Counted from the stretch's first letter, positions 53,536 through 62,315 are shown. The stretch: 64,000 bases of DNA from Nocardia arthritidis (GCF_011801145.1 NZ_CP046172.1:4216001-4280000), one strand, 5' to 3'. Made by a program: numbers and translations. The notes: a model not told the origin generated them from the sequence alone.

Positions 53536-53632
53536 TTCCATTCAAAGTAAAGACCGGCCGGTATTCTTGGAGCGACTGTCGAGCAACGGCGTTCGAGTTC
53601 GCGAGAGGACCGGCGATGGCGGCGAGGCGGAT

Positions 53633-54577
53633 ATGAAGGGGCTGCCGCGCTATGCGCCGATGCTGGCCACGGCCGGCGTCATACCCGGAAACGACTCGCA
53701 ATGGAATTACGAAGTGAAATTCGATGGCGTCCGCGCCATCGGCTATATCGATAGCGACCTGCGGTTGATGTCTCGAAACGACAAGAACATCACCGCGGCC
53801 TGGCCCGAACTCGCCGGGCTCGCCCCATCGGATCCGCCATTCGTCGTCGACGGTGAAATCGTCACCTTCGCCGCGGATGGGCGGTCCTCGTTCGAGGCGC
53901 TACAGCCGCGGATGCATCAACGCAATCCCGCCGCGATCCGCGCACTGGTCAGCAGCGTCCCGGCCACCTATATGATTTTCGATCTGCTCCATATCGGGGA
54001 TCGCTCGCTGATCGACCTGCCCTACCAGCAGCGACGGGAATTACTCGAACAACTCGACTTGCGCGGCCCGAATTGGCAAACCCCGGCTCGCCTGAACGGA
54101 TCCGGCGCGGCGGTTCTCGAAGAATCGCGGCGCCTCGGATTGGAGGGAATTGTCTGCAAACGCGTGGACAGCCCTTATTCGCCGGGCCGACGCAGTCCGC
54201 TGTGGATCAAGGTGAAGAACATCCGCGATCAGGAGGTCGTGATCGTCGGCTGGCGGCCGGGCGCCGGACGGCGCGCCGGGCAGATCGGCTCACTGCTCAT
54301 GGCGGTGCACGACGACACCGGTGAACTCACCTACATCGGAAACGTCGGCACCGGCTTCACCCAGGCCATGCTCGCCGACCTACATGCAAAACTCAAACCG
54401 CTGCAACGTAATACAGCTCCCGTAGCGGCCCCCGTCGCCGACGCCGTCTGGGTCGAGCCGACCCTCGTCGGCGAGGTGACCTTCACCGAATGGACCGGAG
54501 ACGGCAGGCTTCGCCATCCCTCGTGGCGAGGATTGCGGCCCGACAAGGAATCTCGCGACGTGAAACTGCCGGAATGA
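53633..54577 (+). CDS. ATP-dependent DNA ligase (LigD-type ligase domain)
   Basis: 314 residues. Nucleotidyltransferase motif I KFDGVR with adenylated Lys29; motif III-IV VVDGEIV (Glu75), EGIVCKR and WIKVKN; the OB-fold domain ends with WRGLRPDK. It lacks the polymerase and phosphoesterase parts of full LigD, so it is a stand-alone ligase of the NHEJ type. Ku is not in the window. The ~97-bp gap before it has no clear control site. Confidence 0.92.
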   Translation: MKGLPRYAPMLATAGVIPGNDSQWNYEVKFDGVRAIGYIDSDLRLMSRNDKNITAAWPELAGLAPSDPPFVVDGEIVTFAADGRSSFEALQPRMHQRNPAAIRALVSSVPATYMIFDLLHIGDRSLIDLPYQQRRELLEQLDLRGPNWQTPARLNGSGAAVLEESRRLGLEGIVCKRVDSPYSPGRRSPLWIKVKNIRDQEVVIVGWRPGAGRRAGQIGSLLMAVHDDTGELTYIGNVGTGFTQAMLADLHAKLKPLQRNTAPVAAPVADAVWVEPTLVGEVTFTEWTGDGRLRHPSWRGLRPDKESRDVKLPE

Positions 54578-54579
54578 CC

Positions 54580-55467
54580 TCAGGGCTGTTTCGCTGACCA
54601 GTCGCGGATCGCGGCGACGAACTCCTCTGGCGCGTCGGATTCCACGTAAGTGCCTGCACCCTCGACGATCACGGTCTGGTGCTTGGGGAAGGTCGCTTCC
54701 AGACGCTTGCGCTCCTGGGGGCGGAAGGCGATGTCGGCGTCACCCCACACGATCAGTGTCGGCAGGTGGGCGAGGTCGGCAAGACCGGCCTCGAGCTCGG
54801 CGAAGAAGGCTCGGCTGATGAGGACCTGGCGGGGGAATACGGCGGAGGCCTTGCGCCGCTCGGGGGTGTCCATAGCCCGGCGGTAGTGGGCCATCTCGGC
54901 TGCCGTTGGTTTCCGCCGCCGGTGACCCAAGGGGATGAACACGTTGACGATGAAGTTCAGGCGCTGGGCGAGGAAGCGGCCCAGGGGTCCGCCGAAGATG
55001 CGAGAGAAGTACTCGAAGTGTAGGACACCATTGACCGGCCAGGCCCAGGTGTCGGCGAGCACCAGCCGATCGAACACGCTCGGCCGACGCTCCGCGGCAG
55101 CCAAGCCGATCAGGGCGCCCCAGTCCTGCCCGACCAGCGTGACACCCTCGAGGCCGAGCTTGTCGACGAATCCGGTGACCACGTCGGCGTGCTCCTCGGG
55201 CAGATAACGGTAGCCGGGTTTCGCCGCCGACAGCCCGAAGCCAGGGTAATCCATTGCGACGCAACGGAAGTCGTCGCGCAGTGCGCGAATCACGTCGCGC
55301 CAGAGGAACGACCAGGTCGGGTTGCCGTGCAGGAGCAGCAGTGTGGGCCCCGACCCCTCGTCGACGTAGTGCACGGTGTGCCCGTCGATATCGACGAAGC
55401 GGCTCTCGAACGGGAACAGGGTGTCGTCGACCCAATCGGGCCGCACGCTGCTGGTGGTATCGGCCAT
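54580..55467 (-). CDS. Haloalkane dehalogenase-like hydrolase with catalytic His replaced
   Basis: 295 residues; ATG 55467. Family marks: HGNPTWSFLWR (halide-binding Asn49/Trp52), nucleophile Asp115 (VGQDWGA) and WGDADIAF (Asp244). The catalytic His, normally GAGHF..ED near the C-terminus, is Thr273 (GAGTYVESDAPEE). Activity is therefore doubtful unless another residue takes over. It is divergent from an HxlR gene with direct repeats between. Confidence 0.88.
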   Translation of the reverse strand: MADTTSSVRPDWVDDTLFPFESRFVDIDGHTVHYVDEGSGPTLLLLHGNPTWSFLWRDVIRALRDDFRCVAMDYPGFGLSAAKPGYRYLPEEHADVVTGFVDKLGLEGVTLVGQDWGALIGLAAAERRPSVFDRLVLADTWAWPVNGVLHFEYFSRIFGGPLGRFLAQRLNFIVNVFIPLGHRRRKPTAAEMAHYRRAMDTPERRKASAVFPRQVLISRAFFAELEAGLADLAHLPTLIVWGDADIAFRPQERKRLEATFPKHQTVIVEGAGTYVESDAPEEFVAAIRDWSAKQP

Positions 55468-55500
55468 GGCGGCCCCCTCTAGGCTTGGCGGCAAGGTATG

Positions 55501-55534
55501 CTTGAGAATGTCACGCACACTTGAGAAAAACAAG
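55501..55534. promoter_or_regulatory. HxlR-type operator repeats
   Basis: Direct repeat CTTGAGAA at 55501-55508 and 55520-55527 (19-base spacing); the second copy also forms CTTG-N7-CAAG (55520-55534). It sits between the divergent genes, next to the HxlR start, and may also mark a -35-like region. Confidence 0.6.
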
Positions 55535-55542
55535 TAGAAGGA

Positions 55543-56172
55543 ATGATGCGTAGCTACGGCCAGTACTGCGGGCTCGCCCGGTCCCTCGAAGTCGTGGGCG
55601 ACCGGTGGAACCTGCTCATCGTCCGCCAGCTCCTCATCGCCCCCGCCCGCTACCGGGACCTGCTCGACGGCCTCCCCGGCATCGCGACCAATCTGCTCGC
55701 CGACCGGCTCCGCGACCTCGAGACCGCGGGCGTGATCGAGCGGCGACTGGCCGGTGCGGGCAATGCTGTCGAGTACGCCCTCACGCCGTGGGGTGCCGAG
55801 CTGCGCCGGCCGATCGAAAGCCTGATCCGCTGGTCCACCCCGCTGATGCTGCGCGGCCCCGACGGCGACGCCTTCCGCCCCGGATGGCTCGCCCTCGCCG
55901 TCCCCGCCCTGCTCGACACTCGGGTCGCGGTCCGCCCCTCGGCGACGGTGGGCCTCGAGATCGGCGGCCCACCCTTCCAGCTCCGCGCGACGCGCTCCGG
56001 CTTCGAGGTCGGCCCGCACGACGGCCGCGATCTCGACGCCACCGTCCGCGCCGAACCCGCCTACATACTCGGACTCGCCGCGGGCGCCATCACCCTCGGC
56101 GACGCCCGCGCCCTCGGACTGGTCGAGATAGACGGCGACGAATCCGTCGTCCGCGCCGTCTTCGCCGCCTGA
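55543..56172 (+). CDS. HxlR-family regulator with C-terminal SCP2-like domain
   Basis: 209 residues. The HxlR winged helix starts with CGLARSLEVVGDRWNLLIVRQLL and includes DLLDGLPGIATNLLADRLRDLE, both cited here in part: VGDRWNLLIVRQLL and PGIATNLLADRL. The C-terminal half (95-205) resembles the sterol-carrier-like ligand domain present in some actinobacterial HxlR proteins. It is divergent from the dehalogenase-like gene, its likely target. Confidence 0.88.
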   Translation: MMRSYGQYCGLARSLEVVGDRWNLLIVRQLLIAPARYRDLLDGLPGIATNLLADRLRDLETAGVIERRLAGAGNAVEYALTPWGAELRRPIESLIRWSTPLMLRGPDGDAFRPGWLALAVPALLDTRVAVRPSATVGLEIGGPPFQLRATRSGFEVGPHDGRDLDATVRAEPAYILGLAAGAITLGDARALGLVEIDGDESVVRAVFAA

Positions 56173-56322
56173 CGGGTGCCGCTGCGTCGGATGTGCGGTG
56201 TCCGATCAAACCTGCTTCGGACCGTCGATATCTGCGGATGGTTACTTTCGCGCAATCAGGGAAGACCACCGGTGCAGGTATCGAGAAAACTCACACGATC
56301 GCGATTCGAAGGAGGACATCTC

Positions 56323-56553
56323 ATGAGATTCGCCAAGGCGGGTGCCTCGGTTGTACTGCTGGCAGGTTTGTGTGTCGCCGGGGCGGGTGTCGCACACGCC
56401 GACCAGACCATCACCGTCACCACGGATTTGCTCGGCTGCGCGACCCGCGCCGACATCGACGTTTCCGCGCTGAACGGGGTCAGCCCGGGGACATCGGTGT
56501 CCATCTCGGACACGTTGGCGGCGCAGCTCCGCCAAAACGGTTGCATGCCTTGA
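56323..56553 (+). CDS. Small secreted protein with two cysteines
   Basis: 76 residues; perfect AAGGAGG before ATG 56323. A signal peptide ends at AHA-DQ (about residue 26). The mature ~50 residues have Cys39 and Cys74, likely a disulfide, and are otherwise polar (TITVTTDLLGC, SISDTLAAQLRQNGC). No family recognised. The strong ribosome site suggests high expression. Confidence 0.72.
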   Translation: MRFAKAGASVVLLAGLCVAGAGVAHADQTITVTTDLLGCATRADIDVSALNGVSPGTSVSISDTLAAQLRQNGCMP

Positions 56554-57021
56554 TCTTTCAGCAGGGCCAGAGCGCGCGGCCACGGGATGCCACCGTCGGC
56601 CGCGCGCTGCGGGCCATCGAAGGCGACGATTCCTTATGACCCGGACAGGAGTAATGCCGTACGCGCGTAGGCGGGCGTCATCCAAGCCGGTCAGGATGAG
56701 ACGTCCGGTGGTGCGCTCCGGAGTCTCCCACGAGTGATCCGCCGCAACCCGCATTACCTCGCGATCATATTGGGCCGCAACGAAATTGACCGAACGATCC
56801 ATTGGCATCGCCCGCGACCATTCCCAACGCACCAGATCACCGACGCGAGCGATGATGATAGCGGTAACGGAACAGCCGTAATCGCCGCAGCCCCTGCACC
56901 GTGCGATGGGGACAGTGCGTGGCAGCGGCCCGGCGGCCAGACGATTGGTCGCGTGATCTCCCGGCATTCGGCGGCGATTGGATAGGGTCGTGGCGATGCC
57001 TTGGGCCGGAAGGGGTTGCGC
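56554..57021. other. 468-bp gap with a decayed minus-strand gene
   Basis: No intact gene. A stretch at 56640-56967 translates on the minus strand into a plausible protein fragment (see separate entry). The rest is the promoter region of the GH13 gene at 57022 and the 3' side of the small secreted gene. Confidence 0.4.
56640..56967 (-). pseudogene. Remnant of a conserved hypothetical protein
   Basis: The minus-strand frame reads RCRGCGDYGCSVTAII, then LVRWEW, FVAAQYDREVMRVAADHSW and ERTTGRLILTGLD. This looks like a conserved actinobacterial hypothetical family with a CGCG(D/E)YGC motif. No proper N-terminus is present; the nearest ATG (56967) would leave only a part, and the frame after about 56645 turns Arg-rich and overlaps the convergent secreted-protein gene. 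Both ends seem lost, so it is called a remnant. It might still be a short live gene. Confidence 0.4.
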
Positions 57022-58584
57022 ATGGGCTGGTGGCGGGATGCGGTGTTCTATCAGATCTATCCGCGCAGCTTCGCCGATTCGGATGGGGACGGTGTGGGTG
57101 ATCTGCCCGGAATCATCGGGCGGCTGGCGCATTTGAAGGATTTGGGGGTGGATGCGGTCTGGCTGTCGCCGTGCTATCGGTCGCCGATGGTCGATTTCGG
57201 TTATGACATCAGCGATTACCGCGATATCGACCCGGTGTTCGGCACCTTGCGCGATTTCGACGAGTTGTTGTCGGCCGCGCACGGAATGGGGCTGCGGGTG
57301 GTGTTGGATCTCGTCGCCAACCACACCTCCGATCGGCACCCGTGGTTCCAGGAATCGCGGTCCGCGCGGGATGCGCCGCGCCGCGATTGGTATGTGTGGG
57401 CCGATCCCGCGGAAGATGGTGGGCCGCCGAACAATTGGCTGAGCACGTTTCCGGACACCGGAGCGGCGTGGACATTCGACGAGGCCACCGGCCAGTACTA
57501 TCTGCATTCGTTCACGCGCAATCAACCCGACCTCAACTGGTGGAATCCCGCTGTGCGGCAGGCGATGACCGAGGTGATGCGGTTCTGGCTGGATCGCGGT
57601 GTCGACGGCTTCCGGTTCGACGTCCCGCACCGTTTGATCAAAGACCGTGCGCTGCAAGATAATCCACCCGATGTGGCGCACCTGCGCAAGGCGACCGGCG
57701 CACCGCCGGGGCGGCAGCGGCATATCGATCGCCCGGAGGTGCACGAGGTGCTTCGCGCCTTGCGGGCCGTGCTCGACGACTATCCGGACCGGGTGGCAGT
57801 CGGCGAGGTGGGCGTCACTGATTCCGGCAGGCTGACCGCCTACTACGGCGACGACGACGAACTGAATCTGCTGTTCAATTTCGCGTTCTGGTCACAACCG
57901 TGGTCCGCCAACGGTTTTCGTGACGCGGTCGCGGTCGTGGAGGCCACGACACCAGCGCACGCATGGCCGACCTACGCGCTGTCCAACCATGATCTCCCGC
58001 GCGCCGCCCACCGCTACGCCGAAGACGGCCACGGTCCGGCGCGGGCGCGTCTGGCGGCGATGATGCTGCTCACCCTGGGCGGCACGCCATTTCTGTACTA
58101 CGGCGAGGAGATCGGCATGACCGATGTACCCGTCCCGGCGCAGCGGGCACACGACCCGGACGGCCGCGACGGCTGCCGCGCACCGATGCTGTGGGACGAA
58201 AACCGGCACGCCGGATTCACCCTCGGCACACCCTGGCTGCCCATCGCCGCCGACGCGCCTGCCATCAATGTGGCGGTTCAGCGCGCCCGGCCCGATTCCC
58301 TGCTCAACCTGTACCGAAAACTGCTGGCGCTGCGTCGAACTCATCCGGCACTGACCGAGGGCGCCTACCGCGTAGCCGATTTCGGTGACGATCGGGTCTT
58401 CGCCTATCACCGCGAGACTGGTGACGAGCGCCTGCTGGTCGCACTGAATTTCGCGGCGACCTCGGTGACCGCTCCGATGGCGCTCGCCGATGCTCGCCTG
58501 CTCTGCTCCACCCACCCGGGCAGCACCGGATCGGGTGGTCTTCGCCTAGGCCCGCACGAAGGAATCCTCGTATCGATCGGGTGA
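57022..58584 (+). CDS. GH13 alpha-glucosidase/oligo-1,6-glucosidase-like enzyme
   Basis: 520 residues from ATG 57022 (GGAAGGGG upstream; TTG 57001 is an alternative). GH13 region I DLVANHTS, nucleophile Asp200 (GFRFDVPH), acid/base Glu262 (VGEVGV) and region IV SNHD (322-324). The QPDLNWWNP stretch places it with oligo-1,6-glucosidase/alpha-glucosidases. No signal peptide, so it acts on imported oligosaccharides or on glycosides inside the cell. It is convergent with the barrel glycosidase at 58664. Confidence 0.93.
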   Translation: MGWWRDAVFYQIYPRSFADSDGDGVGDLPGIIGRLAHLKDLGVDAVWLSPCYRSPMVDFGYDISDYRDIDPVFGTLRDFDELLSAAHGMGLRVVLDLVANHTSDRHPWFQESRSARDAPRRDWYVWADPAEDGGPPNNWLSTFPDTGAAWTFDEATGQYYLHSFTRNQPDLNWWNPAVRQAMTEVMRFWLDRGVDGFRFDVPHRLIKDRALQDNPPDVAHLRKATGAPPGRQRHIDRPEVHEVLRALRAVLDDYPDRVAVGEVGVTDSGRLTAYYGDDDELNLLFNFAFWSQPWSANGFRDAVAVVEATTPAHAWPTYALSNHDLPRAAHRYAEDGHGPARARLAAMMLLTLGGTPFLYYGEEIGMTDVPVPAQRAHDPDGRDGCRAPMLWDENRHAGFTLGTPWLPIAADAPAINVAVQRARPDSLLNLYRKLLALRRTHPALTEGAYRVADFGDDRVFAYHRETGDERLLVALNFAATSVTAPMALADARLLCSTHPGSTGSGGLRLGPHEGILVSIG

Positions 58585-58622
58585 CAGCCAGCATGTGTTG
58601 TCCGGCAAGGTATCCGATCGGT

Positions 58623-58657
58623 GGTCGGCGCTGCCGTTGACGCGGCGGGCGCCGACC
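58623..58657. terminator. Bidirectional hairpin between two convergent glycosidase genes
   Basis: A 9-bp perfect stem GGTCGGCGC/GCGCCGACC with a 17-base loop that itself contains a GCCG/CGGC mini-stem. It lies between the stops at 58584 and 58664. Confidence 0.7.
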
Positions 58658-58663
58658 CGAAGA

Positions 58664-60091
58664 TCAGGATTCGACGAAAATCGGAGTCAGCGTCAGCGGC
58701 AGGGTGGCGCGCCCGCCGGTGACCCGGACGGGAACGGGTTCGCCGTACGCGTTGAGCGCGCGGGCGGTGGCGGTAGGCCAGGGGAGTTCGTGGGCCGTCG
58801 CCGGGGCCGACTCGTCGCCGAGGTCCGCGTGCCGTTGCCATGCGACGACGAGCGGCCCACCGTCGCGGTCGACCTCGAAGATGTAGGAATCCGGATTCTC
58901 GGTGGGTGTCCGCCGAATCATCTTGGCGCCGTGCAGCATTCGGGAAGTCAGTGCGAGGGCGTCCGCCTGTCGGTGCCGCAGGGTGATGTCATCTCCCTCG
59001 TAGTCCATGAGGGCGAACTTGTTGAACATCAGGCCGAGTATCGTATAAGGCTTTTGGCCGCCGGGTGTTTCGGGCGCGAGGTTCCAGCATGCCGTGCGCC
59101 GGATACCCGCCGAAAGGGCGAGCAGGTTGCGCATCACGATCTCTCGGCACATCCAGCGATCGTGCATATCCGCGTACTCCGGCGGGCAGCCCTGCATGAA
59201 CATCTGCAATTGGGGCGGCAATTCGGGCATCCGGTTGTACAGCTCGACCATCGCGTCGTGTTCTGCGGCGGGTTTGTCGTCGGTGGTGGTCGCGGTCCAA
59301 TCGCTGTTCTCCGAGTTCTCCGACATCATCGCCATGAATCCGGGAGCTGCGGCCGCCAGGTATGTCCACACCTCCGGTCCCGGCAGCGGGCCGTTGTATT
59401 CGGCGGCGACAATAGGCTTTTGGTAGCCGTGCCGGGCCATCAGGGCGCGGATCGCGGCGATCCGGTCCGGAATCTGGTACGGATCCTCGTACAGGTGCAC
59501 GTCGTATACGTCGAAATGATCGCGGCCGTGTTCGACGAGGTATTCGAAAGTGCCCGGCCGCATGTTGTTTTCGGGTGGTTCGCCGCCGAGCATGACGAGG
59601 GCGTCCGGATCGGCGGCGCGCACCGCGGCCGCGAACACCTTCAGCTGTTCGAGGTATTCGGCGGGCGTCCCGGCCCACAGGATCGGTATGGACGGCTCAT
59701 TGTCGAACTGCCAGTAGGTGATTCGGCCACGGCAGCGGGTGACCAGCGCACGGACGAACGCGCCGAAGGTGTCGAGATCCTTTGCCGGAGAGGGCGGCAG
59801 CATATCGGTGACCCGCCGGGTGCCCCACAGCGATGCGGACGAGACGGTGATCAGCACCTCCTCGTCGCCGTCCAACTGCCCGAGCAGCGCATCGACGGCA
59901 TCCCAGACGAAGCGGCCCGGCTCGGGTTCGATCTGTGACCAGTACAGGTAGCAGCGCAGCATGCCCGCGCCGACGCTGCGTACCGCGGGCATGATCCGTT
60001 CCGGCGGGCGCAGCAGACCGTAGGTGATGCCGCGGACGACGCCGAGCCGGATACCCGGCGAAATGTCTCGGTCCAGGGCGATTTCAGTCAT
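58664..60091 (-). CDS. Clan-A TIM-barrel glycoside hydrolase, family unassigned
   Basis: 475 residues. Barrel pattern with acid/base Asn131-Glu132 (YWQFDNEPS) and candidate nucleophile Glu231 (IVAAEYNGP) at the ends of strands 4 and 7, as in clan GH-A (GH5/GH39/GH42-like). The N-terminus LGVVRGITYGLLRPP, then MLRCYLYWSQIEPEPG, resembles GH39/GH42. No signal peptide. The start lies 90 bases from the divergent TetR gene, with strong operators between, so expression is probably induced by a substrate sugar or glycoside. Confidence 0.8.
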   Translation of the reverse strand: MTEIALDRDISPGIRLGVVRGITYGLLRPPERIMPAVRSVGAGMLRCYLYWSQIEPEPGRFVWDAVDALLGQLDGDEEVLITVSSASLWGTRRVTDMLPPSPAKDLDTFGAFVRALVTRCRGRITYWQFDNEPSIPILWAGTPAEYLEQLKVFAAAVRAADPDALVMLGGEPPENNMRPGTFEYLVEHGRDHFDVYDVHLYEDPYQIPDRIAAIRALMARHGYQKPIVAAEYNGPLPGPEVWTYLAAAAPGFMAMMSENSENSDWTATTTDDKPAAEHDAMVELYNRMPELPPQLQMFMQGCPPEYADMHDRWMCREIVMRNLLALSAGIRRTACWNLAPETPGGQKPYTILGLMFNKFALMDYEGDDITLRHRQADALALTSRMLHGAKMIRRTPTENPDSYIFEVDRDGGPLVVAWQRHADLGDESAPATAHELPWPTATARALNAYGEPVPVRVTGGRATLPLTLTPIFVES

Positions 60092-60103
60092 GGTTTCCTC
60101 CCA

Positions 60104-60158
60104 ACTAGACAGTGTTCACTGAACACCGTCTAGTGACAGTAGCTGAACACTGTCTAGT
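60104..60158. promoter_or_regulatory. TetR operators between 60091 and 60182
   Basis: At 60104-60134, half-sites ACTAGACAGTGTTCA and TGAACACCGTCTAGT face each other around one base (14/15 match). A third half-site, TGAACACTGTCTAGT at 60144-60158, is the exact complement of the first. They cover the promoter region of both divergent genes. Confidence 0.85.
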
Positions 60159-60181
60159 AGAAAAGGTTAGGATCATCCGCC

Positions 60182-60763
60182 ATGGCCCTCGACCGTGAAC
60201 TGATCGTGCGCACCGCCCTGGCTCAGCTCGACGAGGTCGGGTTGGCGGCGCTCTCGCTGCGCCGTCTCGCCAAGGACCTCGAGGTGCATCCGTCGGCGCT
60301 GTACTACCACTTCCAGAACAAGCAGGATCTGCTGAACGAGATGGCGCGCGAGCTGGTGCTTTCGGTGGTCGGCGAGGTGGGGTATCCCGGCGCGACGTGG
60401 GACACCTGGCTGACTCATCTCGCGCGCACCCAGCGCCGCGCCATCCGCTCCCGCCGCGACGGTGCGCTGCTGATGATCAGGGCGCGGCCGGACGCCGAAT
60501 ATCAGCTGGACTATCTGGACCAGCTCTTCGAACTCCTTGCCGCGGCGGGCTTTTCCCGTGAACAGGCGGGCGCGGCCTTCATCGCCGTCAGCAACTACAC
60601 CGTCGGCATGACGCTGTCCGAACAGCAGCAGGAAACCGTGACCGGCGCCGCACGCAACCTCGACCGCCCCGGCGTCCAGAGCATCGCCGCCGCGTCCGCG
60701 GACGCCGACACCACCTTCGAAACCGGCCTCCGCTGGCTGATCGACGGAATGCGCCCGGCGTAA
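60182..60763 (+). CDS. TetR-class repressor of the barrel glycosidase
   Basis: 193 residues. HTH: LDEVGLAALSLRRLAKDLEV and ALYYHFQNKQDLLNEMA; the spacing and the TetR_C domain (Tet repressor class) resemble true TetR. It faces the glycosidase with three copies of a 15-base half-site between. The inducer is likely a small organic compound. Confidence 0.9.
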   Translation: MALDRELIVRTALAQLDEVGLAALSLRRLAKDLEVHPSALYYHFQNKQDLLNEMARELVLSVVGEVGYPGATWDTWLTHLARTQRRAIRSRRDGALLMIRARPDAEYQLDYLDQLFELLAAAGFSREQAGAAFIAVSNYTVGMTLSEQQQETVTGAARNLDRPGVQSIAAASADADTTFETGLRWLIDGMRPA

Positions 60764-60765
60764 AC

Positions 60766-60785
60766 CGGCCGGTTACTGCCGGCCG
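60766..60785. terminator. Short hairpin between convergent TetR and MarR genes
   Basis: A 7-bp stem CGGCCGG/CCGGCCG with a 6-base loop overlaps the MarR stop region. It can serve both transcripts. Confidence 0.5.
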
Positions 60786-61222
60786 AGTTCGGCCAGGCGG
60801 GTCAGTGCGGGGAGGGCCGCGGCCAGCGCCTCGCGATCCTGCTCGGTGAGTTGGTCGACGAGGGGTTGAAGTCTGCGGATGCGGTCCGCGTGGCGGGAAC
60901 GAACGATATGCGAGCCGGCCTCGGTGATGTGGACCAGTACGGCGCGGCCGTCGGTGGGGTCGGGGCGGCGTTCGACCAGGCCGTCGCGTTCGAGCCGGGT
61001 GACGAGCTGGGTGATCGCGGGTTGGGTGACCTGCTCGGACTTCTTCAGTTCGCTGAGCCGCAGCGGGCCGTCGGAATGCTCGAGGGTGAACAGCACCGAC
61101 AGGGTGGTGAACGACAGCGTCTCCAGCGTGGGCAACCGGATGAAGAAGCGGTTGAACTGCTCGATCGCGATGGCGAAGGCGTCGACGTCGATGGTGTGAT
61201 CCACGGCGACCAATCTAATCAC
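60773..61222 (-). CDS. MarR-family transcriptional regulator
   Basis: 149 residues from GTG 61222 (GTG 61204 is possible). The winged helix contains LRLSELKKSEQVTQPAITQL and VTRLERDGLVERRPDPTDGRA, shown here in pieces: SEQVTQPAITQLVTRL and RRPDPTDGRAVLV. It is divergent from the GAPDH gene with a 24-bp inverted repeat between. It probably represses itself and possibly the GAPDH gene. Confidence 0.9.
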   Translation of the reverse strand: MIRLVAVDHTIDVDAFAIAIEQFNRFFIRLPTLETLSFTTLSVLFTLEHSDGPLRLSELKKSEQVTQPAITQLVTRLERDGLVERRPDPTDGRAVLVHITEAGSHIVRSRHADRIRRLQPLVDQLTEQDREALAAALPALTRLAELGRQ

Positions 61223-61232
61223 CGAGCTTATT

Positions 61233-61256
61233 TAAGTTATTTATTTAAATGACTTA
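61233..61256. promoter_or_regulatory. MarR operator
   Basis: Inverted repeat TAAGTTATTT-attt-AAATGACTTA (9 of 10 arm positions pair) in a very AT-rich stretch, rare in this window. It lies 10 bases before the MarR start and 55 bases before the GAPDH start. Confidence 0.75.
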
Positions 61257-61310
61257 TGCTGTTGCGGCGGCGCGGGACGCCGCTGTTCGTCGGCTCTGAG
61301 AGAGGTACCC

Positions 61311-62315
61311 ATGACTGTTCGGATCGGCATCAACGGCTTCGGGCGCATCGGCCGCAGCGTCTTCCGCGCGGCGTTCGCCAGGGACGCGGAGCTGGAGATC
61401 GTCGCGATCAACGACCTCGGTTCCGTCGCGACGATGGCGCACCTGCTGGCCTACGACTCGGTGAACGGCCGCTTCCCGGCGGCGGTCACCGCCGAGCCGG
61501 GCGCCATCCGCGCAGGCGACCGCCTGGTCACCGTGCTGGCCGAGCGAGATCCGGCCGCGCTGGCCTGGGGCGATCTCGGCGTCGATCTGGTGATCGAGGC
61601 CACCGGCCGCTTCACCGACGCCGATCGGGCCCGCGCACATGTGCGCGGCGGCGCGAAGAAGGTGATCGTCGCGGCGCCCGCCGACGGCGAGGACGTCACG
61701 ATCGTGCTCGGCGTGAACGAGCACACCTACGATCCGGAGCGGCACACCGTGGTGTCGAACGCCTCGTGCACCACCAATTGCCTTGGCGTACTTGCCAAAG
61801 TGCTGCACGACGCGATCGGCATCGAATACGGCTCGATGACCACCGCGCACGCGTACACCCAGGACCAGAACCTGCACGACGGCCCGCACGGCGATCCGCG
61901 CCGGGCCAGGGCCGCCGCGCTCAACATCGTGCCGACGTCCAGCGGCGCGGCCAAGGCGATCGGCGCGGTGCTACCGGAACTGCGCGGACGGCTCGACGCG
62001 TCGGCGCTGCGGGTGCCGGTGCCGACCGGTTCGCTGACCGACCTGACCGTTATCACCAAGCGCCCCACCACGATCGAGGAGATCAACGCCGCGTACGCGG
62101 CCGCGGCGGCGGGTCCGTACCGCGGTCTGCTGTCCTACACCGAGGCGCCGATCGTGAGCAGCGATATCGTTGGCGACCCCGCCTCCTGTGTCTTCGACGC
62201 CGGGCTCACCCGGGTGCTCGGACCGCAGGCGAAGGTCGTCGGCTGGTACGACAACGAGTGGGGGTACTCGAATCGGCTGATCGATCTGGCGTTGCTGATG
62301 GGATCCGCGCTGTAA
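61311..62315 (+). CDS. gap: Glyceraldehyde-3-phosphate dehydrogenase (stand-alone paralogue)
   Basis: 334 residues. NAD motif INGFGRIGR, Asp35 (AINDL) favouring NAD, catalytic Cys153 (NASCTTNC) and His180. C-terminal WYDNEWGYSNR is intact. In most actinobacteria the glycolytic gap is followed by pgk and tpi; here it is alone under a MarR gene, so it is likely a second, regulated form. The reason may be oxidative or metabolite stress. Confidence 0.94.
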   Translation: MTVRIGINGFGRIGRSVFRAAFARDAELEIVAINDLGSVATMAHLLAYDSVNGRFPAAVTAEPGAIRAGDRLVTVLAERDPAALAWGDLGVDLVIEATGRFTDADRARAHVRGGAKKVIVAAPADGEDVTIVLGVNEHTYDPERHTVVSNASCTTNCLGVLAKVLHDAIGIEYGSMTTAHAYTQDQNLHDGPHGDPRRARAAALNIVPTSSGAAKAIGAVLPELRGRLDASALRVPVPTGSLTDLTVITKRPTTIEEINAAYAAAAAGPYRGLLSYTEAPIVSSDIVGDPASCVFDAGLTRVLGPQAKVVGWYDNEWGYSNRLIDLALLMGSAL

